In this document: piece by piece, positions 51,708-59,991 of the stretch
Numbering within the stretch: position 1 is the first letter of the stretch
How the letters are laid out: every line of letters starts with the position of its first letter
From: SHVZ01 sp041906305
GTDB taxonomy: Bacteria > Pseudomonadota > Alphaproteobacteria > SHVZ01
Direction: 5' to 3'
Length of the DNA: 64,000 nucleotides
NCBI GenBank assembly: GCA_041906305.1
Contig: JAYRJL010000002.1
Location: forward strand, 558,001-622,000
Made by a program: the position numbers and the translations under genes
The notes under the pieces: generated by a model
The model's input: the letters and a program-made list of their open reading frames with translations, nothing else
Databases searched by the model: none
Told to the model about the DNA's origin: nothing

Positions 51708-52022
51708 TCAGCGCCGCATCGTCAGCATCGCGGCCGCCACTCCGGCGGCGAAAGCCGTCGCCAGGGACGCCATGGGGTTGTTCGCGACCTGGTTCCGCAC
51801 CACGTCGCCGGTATCGGCTGCGGCCTGGCGGGCGCTACCGACACCATCGGTCAGCAGGTCCTGGAACTGCTCATGGATTCGGTCCAGCTGCTCACGCGCC
51901 TTTTCGACGCCGACTTCCTTTCCGCTCGACGCGATCTGCTCGAGATCGCCGACCAGGGACGACAGATCGTTCTGCAGGGAACGGATGCCGGACTGCAGTT
52001 TGCGGCTCTCACGGGATGCCAT
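51708..52022 (-). CDS. DUF883/ElaB-like protein
   Basis: 104 residues from ATG 52022. A long amphipathic coiled-coil helix (LQSGIRSLQNDLSSLVGDLEQ ... ARQAAADTGDVVRNQVANNP) and a C-terminal membrane anchor (LATAFAAGVAAAMLTMRR), the ElaB/YqjD/DUF883 architecture of stationary-phase inner-membrane proteins. First gene behind an exact EcfG promoter. Confidence 0.82.
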   Translation of the reverse strand: MASRESRKLQSGIRSLQNDLSSLVGDLEQIASSGKEVGVEKAREQLDRIHEQFQDLLTDGVGSARQAAADTGDVVRNQVANNPMASLATAFAAGVAAAMLTMRR

Positions 52023-52067
52023 AGGTGACTCCTTCCGCGGCGGGGAATTGCCGTCTTCGAGCGGAAA

Positions 52068-52092
52068 AACGCGAAGTGGCGCGAAGGGTTCC
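52068..52092 (-). promoter_or_regulatory. EcfG-type promoter
   Basis: Minus strand GGAAC (52092-52088), 17 bases, GTT (52070-52068), exact; 45 bases before the DUF883 gene. Back-to-back with the promoter at 52113. Confidence 0.82.
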
Positions 52093-52112
52093 GCCCCGTG
52101 CGGCAAGCGCCT

Positions 52113-52138
52113 GGAACCCTCGTCGGCGGCCCGGGGTT
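52113..52138 (+). promoter_or_regulatory. EcfG-type promoter
   Basis: GGAAC (52113-52117), 18 bases, GTT (52136-52138), 32 bases before the DUF3309-like gene. The 18-base spacer is within the range reported for the class. Confidence 0.75.
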
Positions 52139-52170
52139 GAATGTTCGTTGAGCCCTGAGGGGGAGTCCCC

Positions 52171-52332
52171 ATGCCGACGCTGGGAATCATCATGATGGTC
52201 GCGCTGGTCCTGATGCTGATCGGACTGGTGCCGACGACGACCGACGGCCGCAGCTGGACCCGGTCCGGCGGCGGCGTCCTTGGCGCTTTCCTAGTCGTCA
52301 TCCTCCTGCTCAGCGCCAGCGTCCGCCTTTAA
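52171..52332 (+). CDS. DUF3309-like small membrane protein
   Basis: 53 residues: helix GIIMMVALVLMLIGLVP, a TTTDGRSWTRSGGG turn, second helix VLGAFLVVILLLSASV. Same two-helix layout as the protein at 22680 but a divergent loop. GGGGGAG upstream of ATG 52171. Starts a three-gene stress operon. Confidence 0.75.
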   Translation: MPTLGIIMMVALVLMLIGLVPTTTDGRSWTRSGGGVLGAFLVVILLLSASVRL

Positions 52333-52348
52333 CAGGGTCCGGCAAGAT

Positions 52349-52624
52349 ATGACTTCTGATCGGAAGCAAGATCCTCTTGCGACGAACTCGGACGAAGCGG
52401 CGTCGGTGCAAGAACGACGGCATTCCGAGGATGCGCCGCTCCAAGCGCGCGGACCGGATCCTCGACATGAAGCTCGCCCGGAGGAGCTCGAAGGCGGTCC
52501 GCACGGCAAGCCGGCCGGTGGCCCCCATCACGACAAGAAGCCTGCCGTTTTGAAGAAGCAAGAAGACAAGCACCGCGTGCTCGAACGTGGTCGTCCCACG
52601 GATACCGGGCGCGCCGGAGCCTGA
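52349..52624 (+). CDS. Small hydrophilic protein, unknown
   Basis: 91 residues, very rich in Asp, Glu, Lys, Arg, His, Gly and Pro with no hydrophobic core, so probably disordered. AGGG upstream of the ATG; 16 bases after the DUF3309-like stop and 29 before the DUF1328 start, so it fits as the middle gene of the operon. No family recognised; might be non-coding. Confidence 0.5.
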   Translation: MTSDRKQDPLATNSDEAASVQERRHSEDAPLQARGPDPRHEARPEELEGGPHGKPAGGPHHDKKPAVLKKQEDKHRVLERGRPTDTGRAGA

Positions 52625-52653
52625 CCGAACGCCCGTCCATTTTGGAGTGAAAC

Positions 52654-52821
52654 ATGCTGCAGTGGGCCCTTACCTTTCTCGTGATCGCGCTCGTCGCCGG
52701 CCTGTTCGGCTTCGGTGGCATCGCTGTCGTTGCCGCGGACTTCGCCCGCATCCTTTTCTTCATCTTCCTCGTGCTGTTCGTGGTGACGCTGGCTTCGAGC
52801 CTGTTCCGGCGGCGCGCCTGA
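52654..52821 (+). CDS. DUF1328 small membrane protein
   Basis: 55 residues beginning MLQWALTFLVIALVAGLFGFGG with a second helix ARILFFIFLVLFVVTL and a basic end RRRA. This is the DUF1328 pattern. GGAG seven bases upstream of ATG 52654. Function unknown; frequently stress-induced in proteobacteria. Confidence 0.88.
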   Translation: MLQWALTFLVIALVAGLFGFGGIAVVAADFARILFFIFLVLFVVTLASSLFRRRA

Positions 52822-52851
52822 TCCACATGTAGCGGCTCTCCAGGAGACGGC

Positions 52852-52876
52852 GGAACCCCACGCTCCGCTGTCGGTT
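52852..52876 (+). promoter_or_regulatory. EcfG-type promoter of csbD
   Basis: GGAAC (52852-52856), 17 bases, GTT (52874-52876), 35 bases before the CsbD start; exact match. Confidence 0.82.
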
Positions 52877-52910
52877 GGAGAGTTGCGATTTCGACACAAG
52901 GAGAATTGCG

Positions 52911-53111
52911 ATGAATTGGGATATTGCCGGCGGCAACTGGAAGACCTTCAAAGGCAAGGTCAAGCAGCAGTGGGGCAAGCTCACCGATGACGATCTGACC
53001 CAGATCGAAGGCAAACGCGATGAGCTGCTCGGCCGTCTCCAGGAGCGGTACGGCATCGCCAAGGATGAAGCCGACAATCAGGTGAAGGACTGGGAGTCGC
53101 GGCTCAACTAG
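52911..53111 (+). CDS. CsbD-family stress protein
   Basis: 66 residues: MNWDIAGGNWKTFKGKVKQQWG, LTDDDL, IEGKRDELLGRLQERYG, the usual CsbD sequence blocks. Small soluble helical protein of unknown function, a standard general-stress marker. AAGGAG upstream. Its own EcfG promoter and terminator make it monocistronic. Confidence 0.93.
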   Translation: MNWDIAGGNWKTFKGKVKQQWGKLTDDDLTQIEGKRDELLGRLQERYGIAKDEADNQVKDWESRLN

Positions 53112-53133
53112 CCGCTGGCTTCTCGGTGTCAGG

Positions 53134-53165
53134 GCGGCCGGGAAATTCCCGGCCGCTTCGTTTTT
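53134..53165 (+). terminator. Intrinsic terminator after csbD
   Basis: Arms 53134-53142 and 53148-53156 pair perfectly (extendable to 11 bp) and TTTTT follows at 53161-53165. Confidence 0.88.
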
Positions 53166-53191
53166 GCGCAGCCCGCGGGTAGATTGCCCGC

Positions 53192-54217
53192 ATGATCAGG
53201 AAGCATCGAGCCGCCATCATCGGCGTCGGCATGGCCCACGGCCAGCACCTCCAGAGCCTTCGCGACCTTGCCGACCGTGTCGATATCGCGGCCGCCTTCA
53301 CGCCGAGCGCCAAGCGGCGTGAGTCCTTCGGAGCCGCGAACCCCGACATCAAGCTCGTCGACGACCTGAAGCCGATCCTCGACGACGCGTCGATCGACGT
53401 CGTCCTCGTCCTGACGCCGCCGAACTCACATCTCGAACTGGTCGAGCTGTGTGCCGCGGCCGGCAAGCACGTGCTCCTGGAAAAGCCGGTCGAGGTGACG
53501 ACCGAGCGGGCAGAAAAAGCGGTCGTCGCGATGGAGCGCGCCGGCCGGAAGCTTCAGATCATGCTGCAGCACCGGTTTCGCGAAGGGGCTCGCCACCTGG
53601 CCGAGGCAATGCGCGCCGGAGGGCTCGGCGCGCTCGTCTCGGGATCGGCGCAGATCCGCTGGTGGCGGTCGCCCGACTACTTCGCCCAGCCCGGCCGCGG
53701 CATGAAGGCGCGCGACGGTGGCGGCGTGCTGATTACCCAGGCGATCCATACGCTCGATCTGTTTCAGAGCCTGACCGGCCCGATCGCCCAGGTCGCGGCG
53801 ATGGCCGTCACCTCCCCGCTCCGCAGCATCGACACCGAGGACGTGGTTGCCGCCGCGATCCGGTTCGCCAACGGCGCGGTCGGGACCATAGACGCGACGA
53901 CGGTCGCCTATCCCGGCTTCGCCGAACGGATGGAGCTCGCCTGCGAGAAGGGGACCGCGGTCCTGACCGCCGGCGATCTCGTCATTCACTGGAAGGACGG
54001 CCGTGAGGAGAAGGTGGCCTCCGATCAGGGGAGCGGCGGCGGCGCCGATCCGATGGCGTTCTCCCACAAGGGCCATCGTTCGGTGATTGCCGACCTGCTG
54101 GACGCGATCGACCTGGATCGGGAGCCGGAGATCAGCGGCCGGAAGGCACTTGCCGTCCACCGCCTGATAGATGGCCTGCTGGCGTCGTCGGCCCGCGGCA
54201 CGCCGGTCACGCTGTAA
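53192..54217 (+). CDS. Gfo/Idh/MocA-family oxidoreductase
   Basis: 341 residues. Rossmann start AAIIGVGMAHGQHLQ (G-x-G-x-x-x-G variant), LLEKPVEVTTERA with the cofactor Lys of the EKP motif, GGGVLITQAIHTLDLFQSL with the catalytic-region His. A typical NAD(P)-dependent sugar or inositol dehydrogenase; more canonical than the one at 5947. No clear Shine-Dalgarno. Stands alone between csbD and tRNA-Pro. Confidence 0.87.
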   Translation: MIRKHRAAIIGVGMAHGQHLQSLRDLADRVDIAAAFTPSAKRRESFGAANPDIKLVDDLKPILDDASIDVVLVLTPPNSHLELVELCAAAGKHVLLEKPVEVTTERAEKAVVAMERAGRKLQIMLQHRFREGARHLAEAMRAGGLGALVSGSAQIRWWRSPDYFAQPGRGMKARDGGGVLITQAIHTLDLFQSLTGPIAQVAAMAVTSPLRSIDTEDVVAAAIRFANGAVGTIDATTVAYPGFAERMELACEKGTAVLTAGDLVIHWKDGREEKVASDQGSGGGADPMAFSHKGHRSVIADLLDAIDLDREPEISGRKALAVHRLIDGLLASSARGTPVTL

Positions 54218-54299
54218 GATTGCGCCACCATCGACCCGTCGCTATAAGCTCACCTTCCCCCGGCCGGTGGCCTCGTGCCGCCGGCGGAATTGCCCCGGT

Positions 54300-54376
54300 C
54301 GGAGCGTAGCGCAGCCTGGTAGCGCATCAGTCTGGGGGACTGGGGGTCGTGGGTTCAAATCCCGCCGCTCCGACCA
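54300..54376 (+). tRNA. tRNA-Pro (anticodon GGG)
   Basis: 77 bases folding as a cloverleaf: acceptor 54300-54306 with 54366-54372, GCGC D-stem, anticodon loop CTGGGGG with anticodon GGG, T-arm GTGGG/TTCAAAT/CCCGC, and an encoded CCA at 54374-54376. No integrase is adjacent. Confidence 0.95.
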
Positions 54377-54461
54377 TCTTCTCTCGAACATTTGCCTCGA
54401 CCTGTCGCCTCCGATTGCGGAGGATGCGGGCGCATAGCCGCCGCATATTTATGCGCAAATA

Positions 54462-54488
54462 TTATGTGTATTGATTTTTTCCACATAA
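54462..54488. promoter_or_regulatory. AT-rich inverted repeat upstream of the dipeptide-type ABC operon
   Basis: TTATGTG (54462-54468) and CACATAA (54482-54488) are exact inverted copies 13 bases apart in an A/T-rich island that stands out from the GC-rich background. A further repeat ATATTT/AAATAT (54445-54462) lies beside it. Probable promoter/operator region of the gene at 54547. Confidence 0.45.
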
Positions 54489-54546
54489 GAAACCAACTTT
54501 CCACCACCTGTCGTCCACACCTGCCGACATCCCCGGGGAGGCCGTC

Positions 54547-56130
54547 GTGATCTCATCCGTTTTCCGTACCGCCGCAGCCGCCGTGGCGCTGCTCGCCGGC
54601 GCGGCGCTCACCGCGCCCGCGGCCGACGCCCAGCAGCCCAAGCATGGCGGCACGCTGCGCTTCGTCATGAAGTACGAGCCGCCGACGCTCTCTGTGCTCA
54701 ACAACACCTCGACGACGACGACCTCGCCCAAGATCTGGGACGGGCTCCTCGCCTATGATGCCGACCTCAAGCCGCTGCCGATGCTGGCGACCACGTGGGC
54801 CGTCTCGCCGGACGGGCTGCAGTACACCTTCAACCTGCGCGAAGGCGTCACCTTCCACGACGGCAAGCCGTTCACCTCGGCCGATGTGGCCTTCTCGATC
54901 CTGCGCCTGAAGGCCGGACATCCGCGCGGCCGCGGCACCTTCGCCAATGTCGAGGAGGTGAAGACGCCCGACGCCAAGACCGCCATCGTCGTTCTCTCGA
55001 AGCCCTCACCCTATATGCTTGTGGCACTCGGCGGCTCGGAATCTCCGATGATCCCGAAGCACCTCTTCGAGGGCGTCGACGTCGCAGCCCCGCCCGCGCA
55101 GGCGCAGCACATCGGCACCGGTCCGTTCGTCCTAAAGGAATGGGTGCGCGGGAGCCATGCCGTGCTCGAACGCAATCCCAACTACTGGGACAAGCCGAAG
55201 CCCTATCTCGACCGCGTGATCATCCGCTTCATGCCGGACGCCGCCGCCCGTGCCGCGGCCTTCGAATCCGGCGACCTCGACCTCGGCGGCAGCGCCCCGG
55301 TGCCGCTCGCCGACCTCGAACGCTACAAGAACCATCCGAAGCTCGCGGTCGACACCCGCAGCTTCGCCTATACCGGCGCCCAGCATCAGATCTTCTTCAA
55401 CCTCGACACGCCGGTGCTGAAGAACAAGAAAGTCCGTGAGGCGATCGCGCATTCGCTCAATCTCGATGCGATCGTCGAGACGGTGTTCTACGGCCAGGCC
55501 AAGGTCTCGCCTTCGCCGATCAGCGTCGCGTTGACGCCGTGGTACGACCCGGCCGTCCAGCCGCGCAAGTTCGACGTGGCGCTCGCCAACAAGCTGCTCG
55601 ACGAATCCGGCCAGCCGCGCGCCGGCGGCGGCAATCGCTTCCAGGTGCGCCTGCTGATCAACCCGTTCATCGACACACGCCTTGCCGAGTTCGTTCGCCA
55701 GTCGCTCCGCCAGGTGGGCATCGATGCGGTGATCCAGAACCTCGAGTTCGGCGCCTATGCCAAGGCGGTCTACACCGACCGCGCCTTCGATCTGACGATC
55801 GAGTCCCTGACCAACGTCTTCGACCCGACCGTCGGCGTTCAGCGCGGCTACTGGTCGAAGAACTTCAAGCCGGGCCTGCCCTTCTCGAACTCGGCGCATT
55901 ACGAGAACGCCGAGGTCGACCGCCTACTCGAAGCGGCGGCCGTCGAGGTAGACGGCGCCAAGCGCAAGCAGCTGTTCTCCCAGTTCCAGCGGATCGTCCA
56001 CGAGGATGTGCCCTCGGTCGACATGATCTCGCCGCTCGAGATCATCATCGCCAACAAGAAGATCCGGAACTACGCCCGCGGTGCGGAGGGCCTCGGCGAC
56101 AACTTCGCCGACGTGCACTTCGTCGACTGA
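54547..56130 (+). CDS. ABC transporter substrate-binding protein, family 5 (peptide/nickel type)
   Basis: 527 residues from GTG 54547 (GGGGAGG upstream); signal peptide to ADAQQPK. Family-5 landmarks: GGTLRFVMKYEPPTL, LATTWAVSPDGLQYTFNLREGVTFHDGKPFTSADV (FHDGKP), GTGPFVLKEW. Periplasmic receptor of the DppABCDF-type transporter that follows. Ligand could be a peptide, opine or glycoside; not resolvable here. Confidence 0.92.
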   Translation: MISSVFRTAAAAVALLAGAALTAPAADAQQPKHGGTLRFVMKYEPPTLSVLNNTSTTTTSPKIWDGLLAYDADLKPLPMLATTWAVSPDGLQYTFNLREGVTFHDGKPFTSADVAFSILRLKAGHPRGRGTFANVEEVKTPDAKTAIVVLSKPSPYMLVALGGSESPMIPKHLFEGVDVAAPPAQAQHIGTGPFVLKEWVRGSHAVLERNPNYWDKPKPYLDRVIIRFMPDAAARAAAFESGDLDLGGSAPVPLADLERYKNHPKLAVDTRSFAYTGAQHQIFFNLDTPVLKNKKVREAIAHSLNLDAIVETVFYGQAKVSPSPISVALTPWYDPAVQPRKFDVALANKLLDESGQPRAGGGNRFQVRLLINPFIDTRLAEFVRQSLRQVGIDAVIQNLEFGAYAKAVYTDRAFDLTIESLTNVFDPTVGVQRGYWSKNFKPGLPFSNSAHYENAEVDRLLEAAAVEVDGAKRKQLFSQFQRIVHEDVPSVDMISPLEIIIANKKIRNYARGAEGLGDNFADVHFVD

Positions 56131-56140
56131 CGACCCTCGC

Positions 56141-56180
56141 CCCTCCCCCGGCCAACTTTGTGCGTGTTGGCCGGGGAGGG
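56141..56180 (+). other. Hairpin between receptor and permease genes
   Basis: Arms 56141-56156 and 56166-56180 pair over about 15 bp with one bulged C. The 3' arm holds GGGGAGGG, the only Shine-Dalgarno-like sequence before the permease ATG 56194. Likely lowers permease relative to receptor expression. Confidence 0.6.
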
Positions 56181-56193
56181 CTATAGTCCCGAC

Positions 56194-57180
56194 ATGTTCG
56201 AGAGCCGACGCCTGCTGCGCGTGCTGAGACGGACCGTGCTGCAGGCGGTGCCGACGGTGCTCGGCATCGTCATCCTCAACTTCCTGCTTCTGCAGATGGC
56301 GCCGGGCGATGCCGCCGACGTGATGGCCGGCGAATTCGGCGGCGCCACCGAGGAGACGATGGCGATGCTCCGCCAACGCTTCGGCCTCGACTTGCCGGTG
56401 CTGCAACAGCTTCTCGCCTATCTAAGCAACCTTGCGCAGTTCAGCCTCGGTCAGTCGCCCCGATACGGCATGCCGGTCTCGGAACTGATCGGACAGAGGC
56501 TGCCGTCGACGCTACTGCTGATGGGCTCCGCGCTTGCGATCGCGCTGGTGATAGGCCTCGCGATCGGGACCGCGATGGCGATGACCGCCGGTCGCTGGAC
56601 CGACCGCACGCTGTCGGTGATTTCGCTGATCTTCTACTCGGTACCGGGTTTCTGGATCGGGCTGATGCTGATCGTCGCCTTCTCGGTGAAGCTTGGCTGG
56701 CTCCCGAGCGGCGGCCAGGAGACGATCGGTGCCGGACTCACCGGTCTCGACTACGTACTCGATCGGCTAAGGCACATGATCCTGCCTGCGACCTCGCTCG
56801 CCCTTTTCTACATCGCGATCTATGGCCGACTGACCCGCGCCGCTGTGCTCGAGGTCGCTTCCCAGGACTATGTCCGCACCGCCGCAGCGAAAGGCCTGTC
56901 GCCATTCAGCGTCACGCTGCGTCATATCCTCCGGAACGCGTTGCTGCCGGTGACGACGCTCGCCGGCATCCATCTCGGCGGCATCCTCGGCGGCGCCGTC
57001 GTCGTCGAGACGGTCTACAGCTGGCCGGGCCTCGGCCGTCTTGCCTTCGAGTCCGTGACGCGTCGAGACTTCAACGTGCTGCTCGGCGTCCTGCTCCTGT
57101 CGTCGTTCCTGGTGATCATCGCCAATACGCTGATCGATCTGCTGCAGGCCTGGCTCGATCCTCGGATCGAGGTTCGCTGA
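56194..57180 (+). CDS. ABC transporter permease, DppB type
   Basis: 328 residues from ATG 56194. TVLGIVILNFLLLQMAPGD start, six helices, and the permease loop YVRTAAAKGLSPFSVTLRHILRNALLP (EAA-like). Forms the inner-membrane channel with the next gene, whose ATG overlaps its stop. Confidence 0.93.
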   Translation: MFESRRLLRVLRRTVLQAVPTVLGIVILNFLLLQMAPGDAADVMAGEFGGATEETMAMLRQRFGLDLPVLQQLLAYLSNLAQFSLGQSPRYGMPVSELIGQRLPSTLLLMGSALAIALVIGLAIGTAMAMTAGRWTDRTLSVISLIFYSVPGFWIGLMLIVAFSVKLGWLPSGGQETIGAGLTGLDYVLDRLRHMILPATSLALFYIAIYGRLTRAAVLEVASQDYVRTAAAKGLSPFSVTLRHILRNALLPVTTLAGIHLGGILGGAVVVETVYSWPGLGRLAFESVTRRDFNVLLGVLLLSSFLVIIANTLIDLLQAWLDPRIEVR

Positions 57181-58049
57181 TGGCGGCTACCAGAGAGGTG
57201 GTTCCGTCCACGAGGTGGCGCGCGCTTCGCGCGTTTCTCCGCAACCCGGCTGCGGCGGCGGCAAGCCTCTTTCTCCTCCTGGTCACGGCGATCGCGCTCG
57301 CCGCCCCGTTGATCTATCCGGACGATCCGCTTTCGATGGTCACCCGCCCCTTTCTGTGGCCCGGCCAGAATCCGAAGTTCCCGCTCGGCAGCGACAGCCT
57401 CGGCCGCGACGTCGCCGCCGGCCTGGTCTGGGGCGCACGGATCTCGCTGGTGATCGGCATCGCCGCGATGGCCTTGGGCGTCACGGTCGGCATCGTCGTC
57501 GGCGCCACCGCCGGCTACTACGGCGGCCGCATCGACGACGGCCTTGTCCGCCTGATCGAGATCTTCCAGACGACGCCGAGCTTCCTGATGCTCGTGGTCC
57601 TGGTCGCGATTGCCGAGCCGCGCGTCGAAAGCATCACGGTGGCGATCGCCCTGGTCACCTGGCCGACCATCGCACGCCTGGTCCGTGCCGAATTCCGCTC
57701 CCTCCGCGAGAAGGACTTCGTCACCGCCGCACGCGGGCTCGGATACGGGCACGCACGGATCATCTTCATCGAGATCCTGCCGAATGCGCTGCCGCCGATC
57801 ATCGTCACCTCCTCGGTGATCGTCGCCTCGGCGATCCTGATGGAGTCGGCGCTGTCCTTCATGGGGCTCGGTGATCCCAACCGGATCAGCTGGGGAAGCA
57901 TGATCGGCGCCGGGCGCGAGCTGCTGCGGACCGCCTGGTACCTCACCGCCATTCCCGGCATCGCGATCGTGCTGACCGTGCTCGCCCTCAACCTCATCGG
58001 CGATGCGCTCAACGACGCGCTCAATCCCCGGCTCTCGTCCGAACGATGA
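57180..58049 (+). CDS. ABC transporter permease, DppC type
   Basis: 289 residues. N-terminal cytoplasmic stretch, FPLGSDSLGRDVAAGLVWGARISL, and FVTAARGLGYGHARIIFIEILPN as the permease loop; all standard for OppC/DppC proteins. Overlaps the ATPase gene by four bases. Confidence 0.93.
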   Translation: MAATREVVPSTRWRALRAFLRNPAAAAASLFLLLVTAIALAAPLIYPDDPLSMVTRPFLWPGQNPKFPLGSDSLGRDVAAGLVWGARISLVIGIAAMALGVTVGIVVGATAGYYGGRIDDGLVRLIEIFQTTPSFLMLVVLVAIAEPRVESITVAIALVTWPTIARLVRAEFRSLREKDFVTAARGLGYGHARIIFIEILPNALPPIIVTSSVIVASAILMESALSFMGLGDPNRISWGSMIGAGRELLRTAWYLTAIPGIAIVLTVLALNLIGDALNDALNPRLSSER

Positions 58050-59050
58050 CGGCGTCGCCGCTTCTCGACGTCGCAGGCCTCACCATCGCGTTCCCGACCG
58101 GGACGCCGGTCGCCGACTTCGGCTTCGCCATCGGACAGGGCGAGACCGTCGCCGTAGTCGGCGAGAGCGGATCGGGAAAGTCGCTGAGCGCGCTCGCCGT
58201 CATGCGGCTGCTGCCGCGCTCGGCGCGGATCGCCGCCGGCGGCATCCGATTCCAGGGGCGCGATCTGCTGGCTCTGCCCGAGCCCGAGATGCGGAAGGTC
58301 CGCGGCCGCGAGATCGCGATGATCTTCCAGGAACCGATGACCTCGCTCAACCCGGTGCTGACCGTCGGCAAGCAGATCGCCGAGGTGTTGCGCCTTCACG
58401 AAGGGCTTTCGGCCGAAGCCGCGCGCAAGCGGGCAATAGAGCTGCTCGATCTCGTGCGGGTCGCCGATCCGCACCGGCGCGTCGACGACTACCCGCACCG
58501 GCTTTCGGGCGGCATGCGTCAGCGCGTGATGATCGCAATGGCGGTCGCCTGCCGGCCGAAGCTGCTGATCGCCGACGAGCCGACGACGGCGCTCGACGTG
58601 ACGATCCAGGCGCAGGTTCTCGACTTGCTCGACAGCCTCCGCCGCGATCTCGGGATGGCATTGATGCTGATCACCCACGATCTCGGCATCGTCGGCCAAT
58701 GGGCCGACCGGGTCGTGGTGCTCTATGCCGGCCGCGGCGCCGAGGAAGCGGACGCTCCGGCGCTCCTGAACGACCCGCTGCATCCCTATACGCGCGGCCT
58801 GCTCGCGGCGTCGCCGAGACTCGATTCCAGCCTCCACTACACCGCCGGCGCGCTCCGCGAGATTCCGGGCAGCATCGCGTCGGCGGTCGGCGAGCCCGGG
58901 TGCCCGTTCGTCCCACGCTGCCCGCTGGCGCAGCCTTCGTGCCGGACGGCTCCGCCTCCGCTGGTGTCGGTCCGGCCGGGCCGCCTGCTCGCCTGCCCTC
59001 CCGTCGCCGCCACCATGGAACCGACCGATGCCGCTCCTGTCGGTCGCTGA
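58046..59050 (+). CDS. ABC transporter ATPase, DppD type
   Basis: 334 residues. Walker A GESGSGKSL, Q-loop FQEPMTSLNP, signature LSGGMRQRV, Walker B LLIADEPTTALD, and the C-terminal Cys-rich GCPFVPRCPLAQPSC motif (Fe-S site seen in OppD/DppD proteins). Overlaps the DppF-type gene by 23 bases. Confidence 0.94.
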   Translation: MTASPLLDVAGLTIAFPTGTPVADFGFAIGQGETVAVVGESGSGKSLSALAVMRLLPRSARIAAGGIRFQGRDLLALPEPEMRKVRGREIAMIFQEPMTSLNPVLTVGKQIAEVLRLHEGLSAEAARKRAIELLDLVRVADPHRRVDDYPHRLSGGMRQRVMIAMAVACRPKLLIADEPTTALDVTIQAQVLDLLDSLRRDLGMALMLITHDLGIVGQWADRVVVLYAGRGAEEADAPALLNDPLHPYTRGLLAASPRLDSSLHYTAGALREIPGSIASAVGEPGCPFVPRCPLAQPSCRTAPPPLVSVRPGRLLACPPVAATMEPTDAAPVGR

Positions 59051-59987
59051 CCTCCATACTCATTTCCGGACGCCGGACGGAGAGCTCCGCGCGGTCGACG
59101 GCGTCTCGCTGACGGTCGAGAAGGGCGAGAGCGTCGGCCTCGTCGGCGAATCCGGATGCGGCAAATCGACCCTCGGCAAGACCGTCCTTCGCCTGGTCGA
59201 CCTGACCTCCGGCGAGGTCCGCTTCGACGGCGAGGATATCGGCCGGCTCCCGGACGCCGCGCTGGGTCCGTTCCGCCGCCGGGCGCAGATGATCTTCCAG
59301 GATCCGTTCAGCTCGCTGAATCCGCGCCATACGGTCGAGCGCATCCTGACGGCTCCGCTCTACGTGCACGGCATCGGTGATGGACCGGAGCGGAAGCGCC
59401 GCGTGCGCGCGATGATCGAGCGGGTCGGACTTCCGGCATCTTCGCTCGAGCGGTATCCGCATGAATTCTCCGGCGGCCAGCGCCAGCGCATCGGCATCGC
59501 GCGCGCATTGATCCTCGGGCCCCAGCTCGTCGTCTGCGACGAGCCCGTCTCCGCCCTCGACCTATCGATCCAGGCGCAGATCCTGAACCTGCTGGTCGAG
59601 ATGAAGCAGGAACTCGGGCTCTCCTATCTCTTCATCTCCCACGACCTCTCGGTGATCCGCTACTTCGCCGATCGCGTCCTGGTCATGTATCTCGGCCGGG
59701 TCGTCGAGAGCGCCGCAGACGCCGATCTCTGGGCGAGGCCACTGCACCCGTATACGCGTGCCCTGATCCAGGCGATCCCGGATCCGGCACGACGCCGCCA
59801 GGCGGCACCGATCGGCGGCGACATCGCGAGCCCGCTCGACATTCCCAGGGGATGTCGCTTCCACCCGCGCTGCCCGATCGCGACCTCGATCTGCAGACAG
59901 GTCGATCCGGTCCTCGTCCGGCATGGCGACGGCCACGAGGCGGCGTGCCATCATGCGGGACAGCTCACCCGCCCTCCCGAGGCCTAG
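59028..59987 (+). CDS. ABC transporter ATPase, DppF type
   Basis: 319 residues. Walker A GESGCGKST, Q-loop FQDPFSSLNP, signature FSGGQRQRI, Walker B LVVCDEPVSALD, C-terminal CRFHPRCPIATSIC cluster motif. Second ATPase of the dipeptide-type importer. The PLP enzyme gene begins four bases after its stop. Confidence 0.94.
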   Translation: MPLLSVADLHTHFRTPDGELRAVDGVSLTVEKGESVGLVGESGCGKSTLGKTVLRLVDLTSGEVRFDGEDIGRLPDAALGPFRRRAQMIFQDPFSSLNPRHTVERILTAPLYVHGIGDGPERKRRVRAMIERVGLPASSLERYPHEFSGGQRQRIGIARALILGPQLVVCDEPVSALDLSIQAQILNLLVEMKQELGLSYLFISHDLSVIRYFADRVLVMYLGRVVESAADADLWARPLHPYTRALIQAIPDPARRRQAAPIGGDIASPLDIPRGCRFHPRCPIATSICRQVDPVLVRHGDGHEAACHHAGQLTRPPEA

Positions 59988-59991
59988 GTCC

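Noticed and set aside
54300..54376. tRNA-Pro as an attachment site of an integrated element
   Set aside because: No integrase, no duplicated tRNA 3' end and ordinary metabolic genes on both sides.
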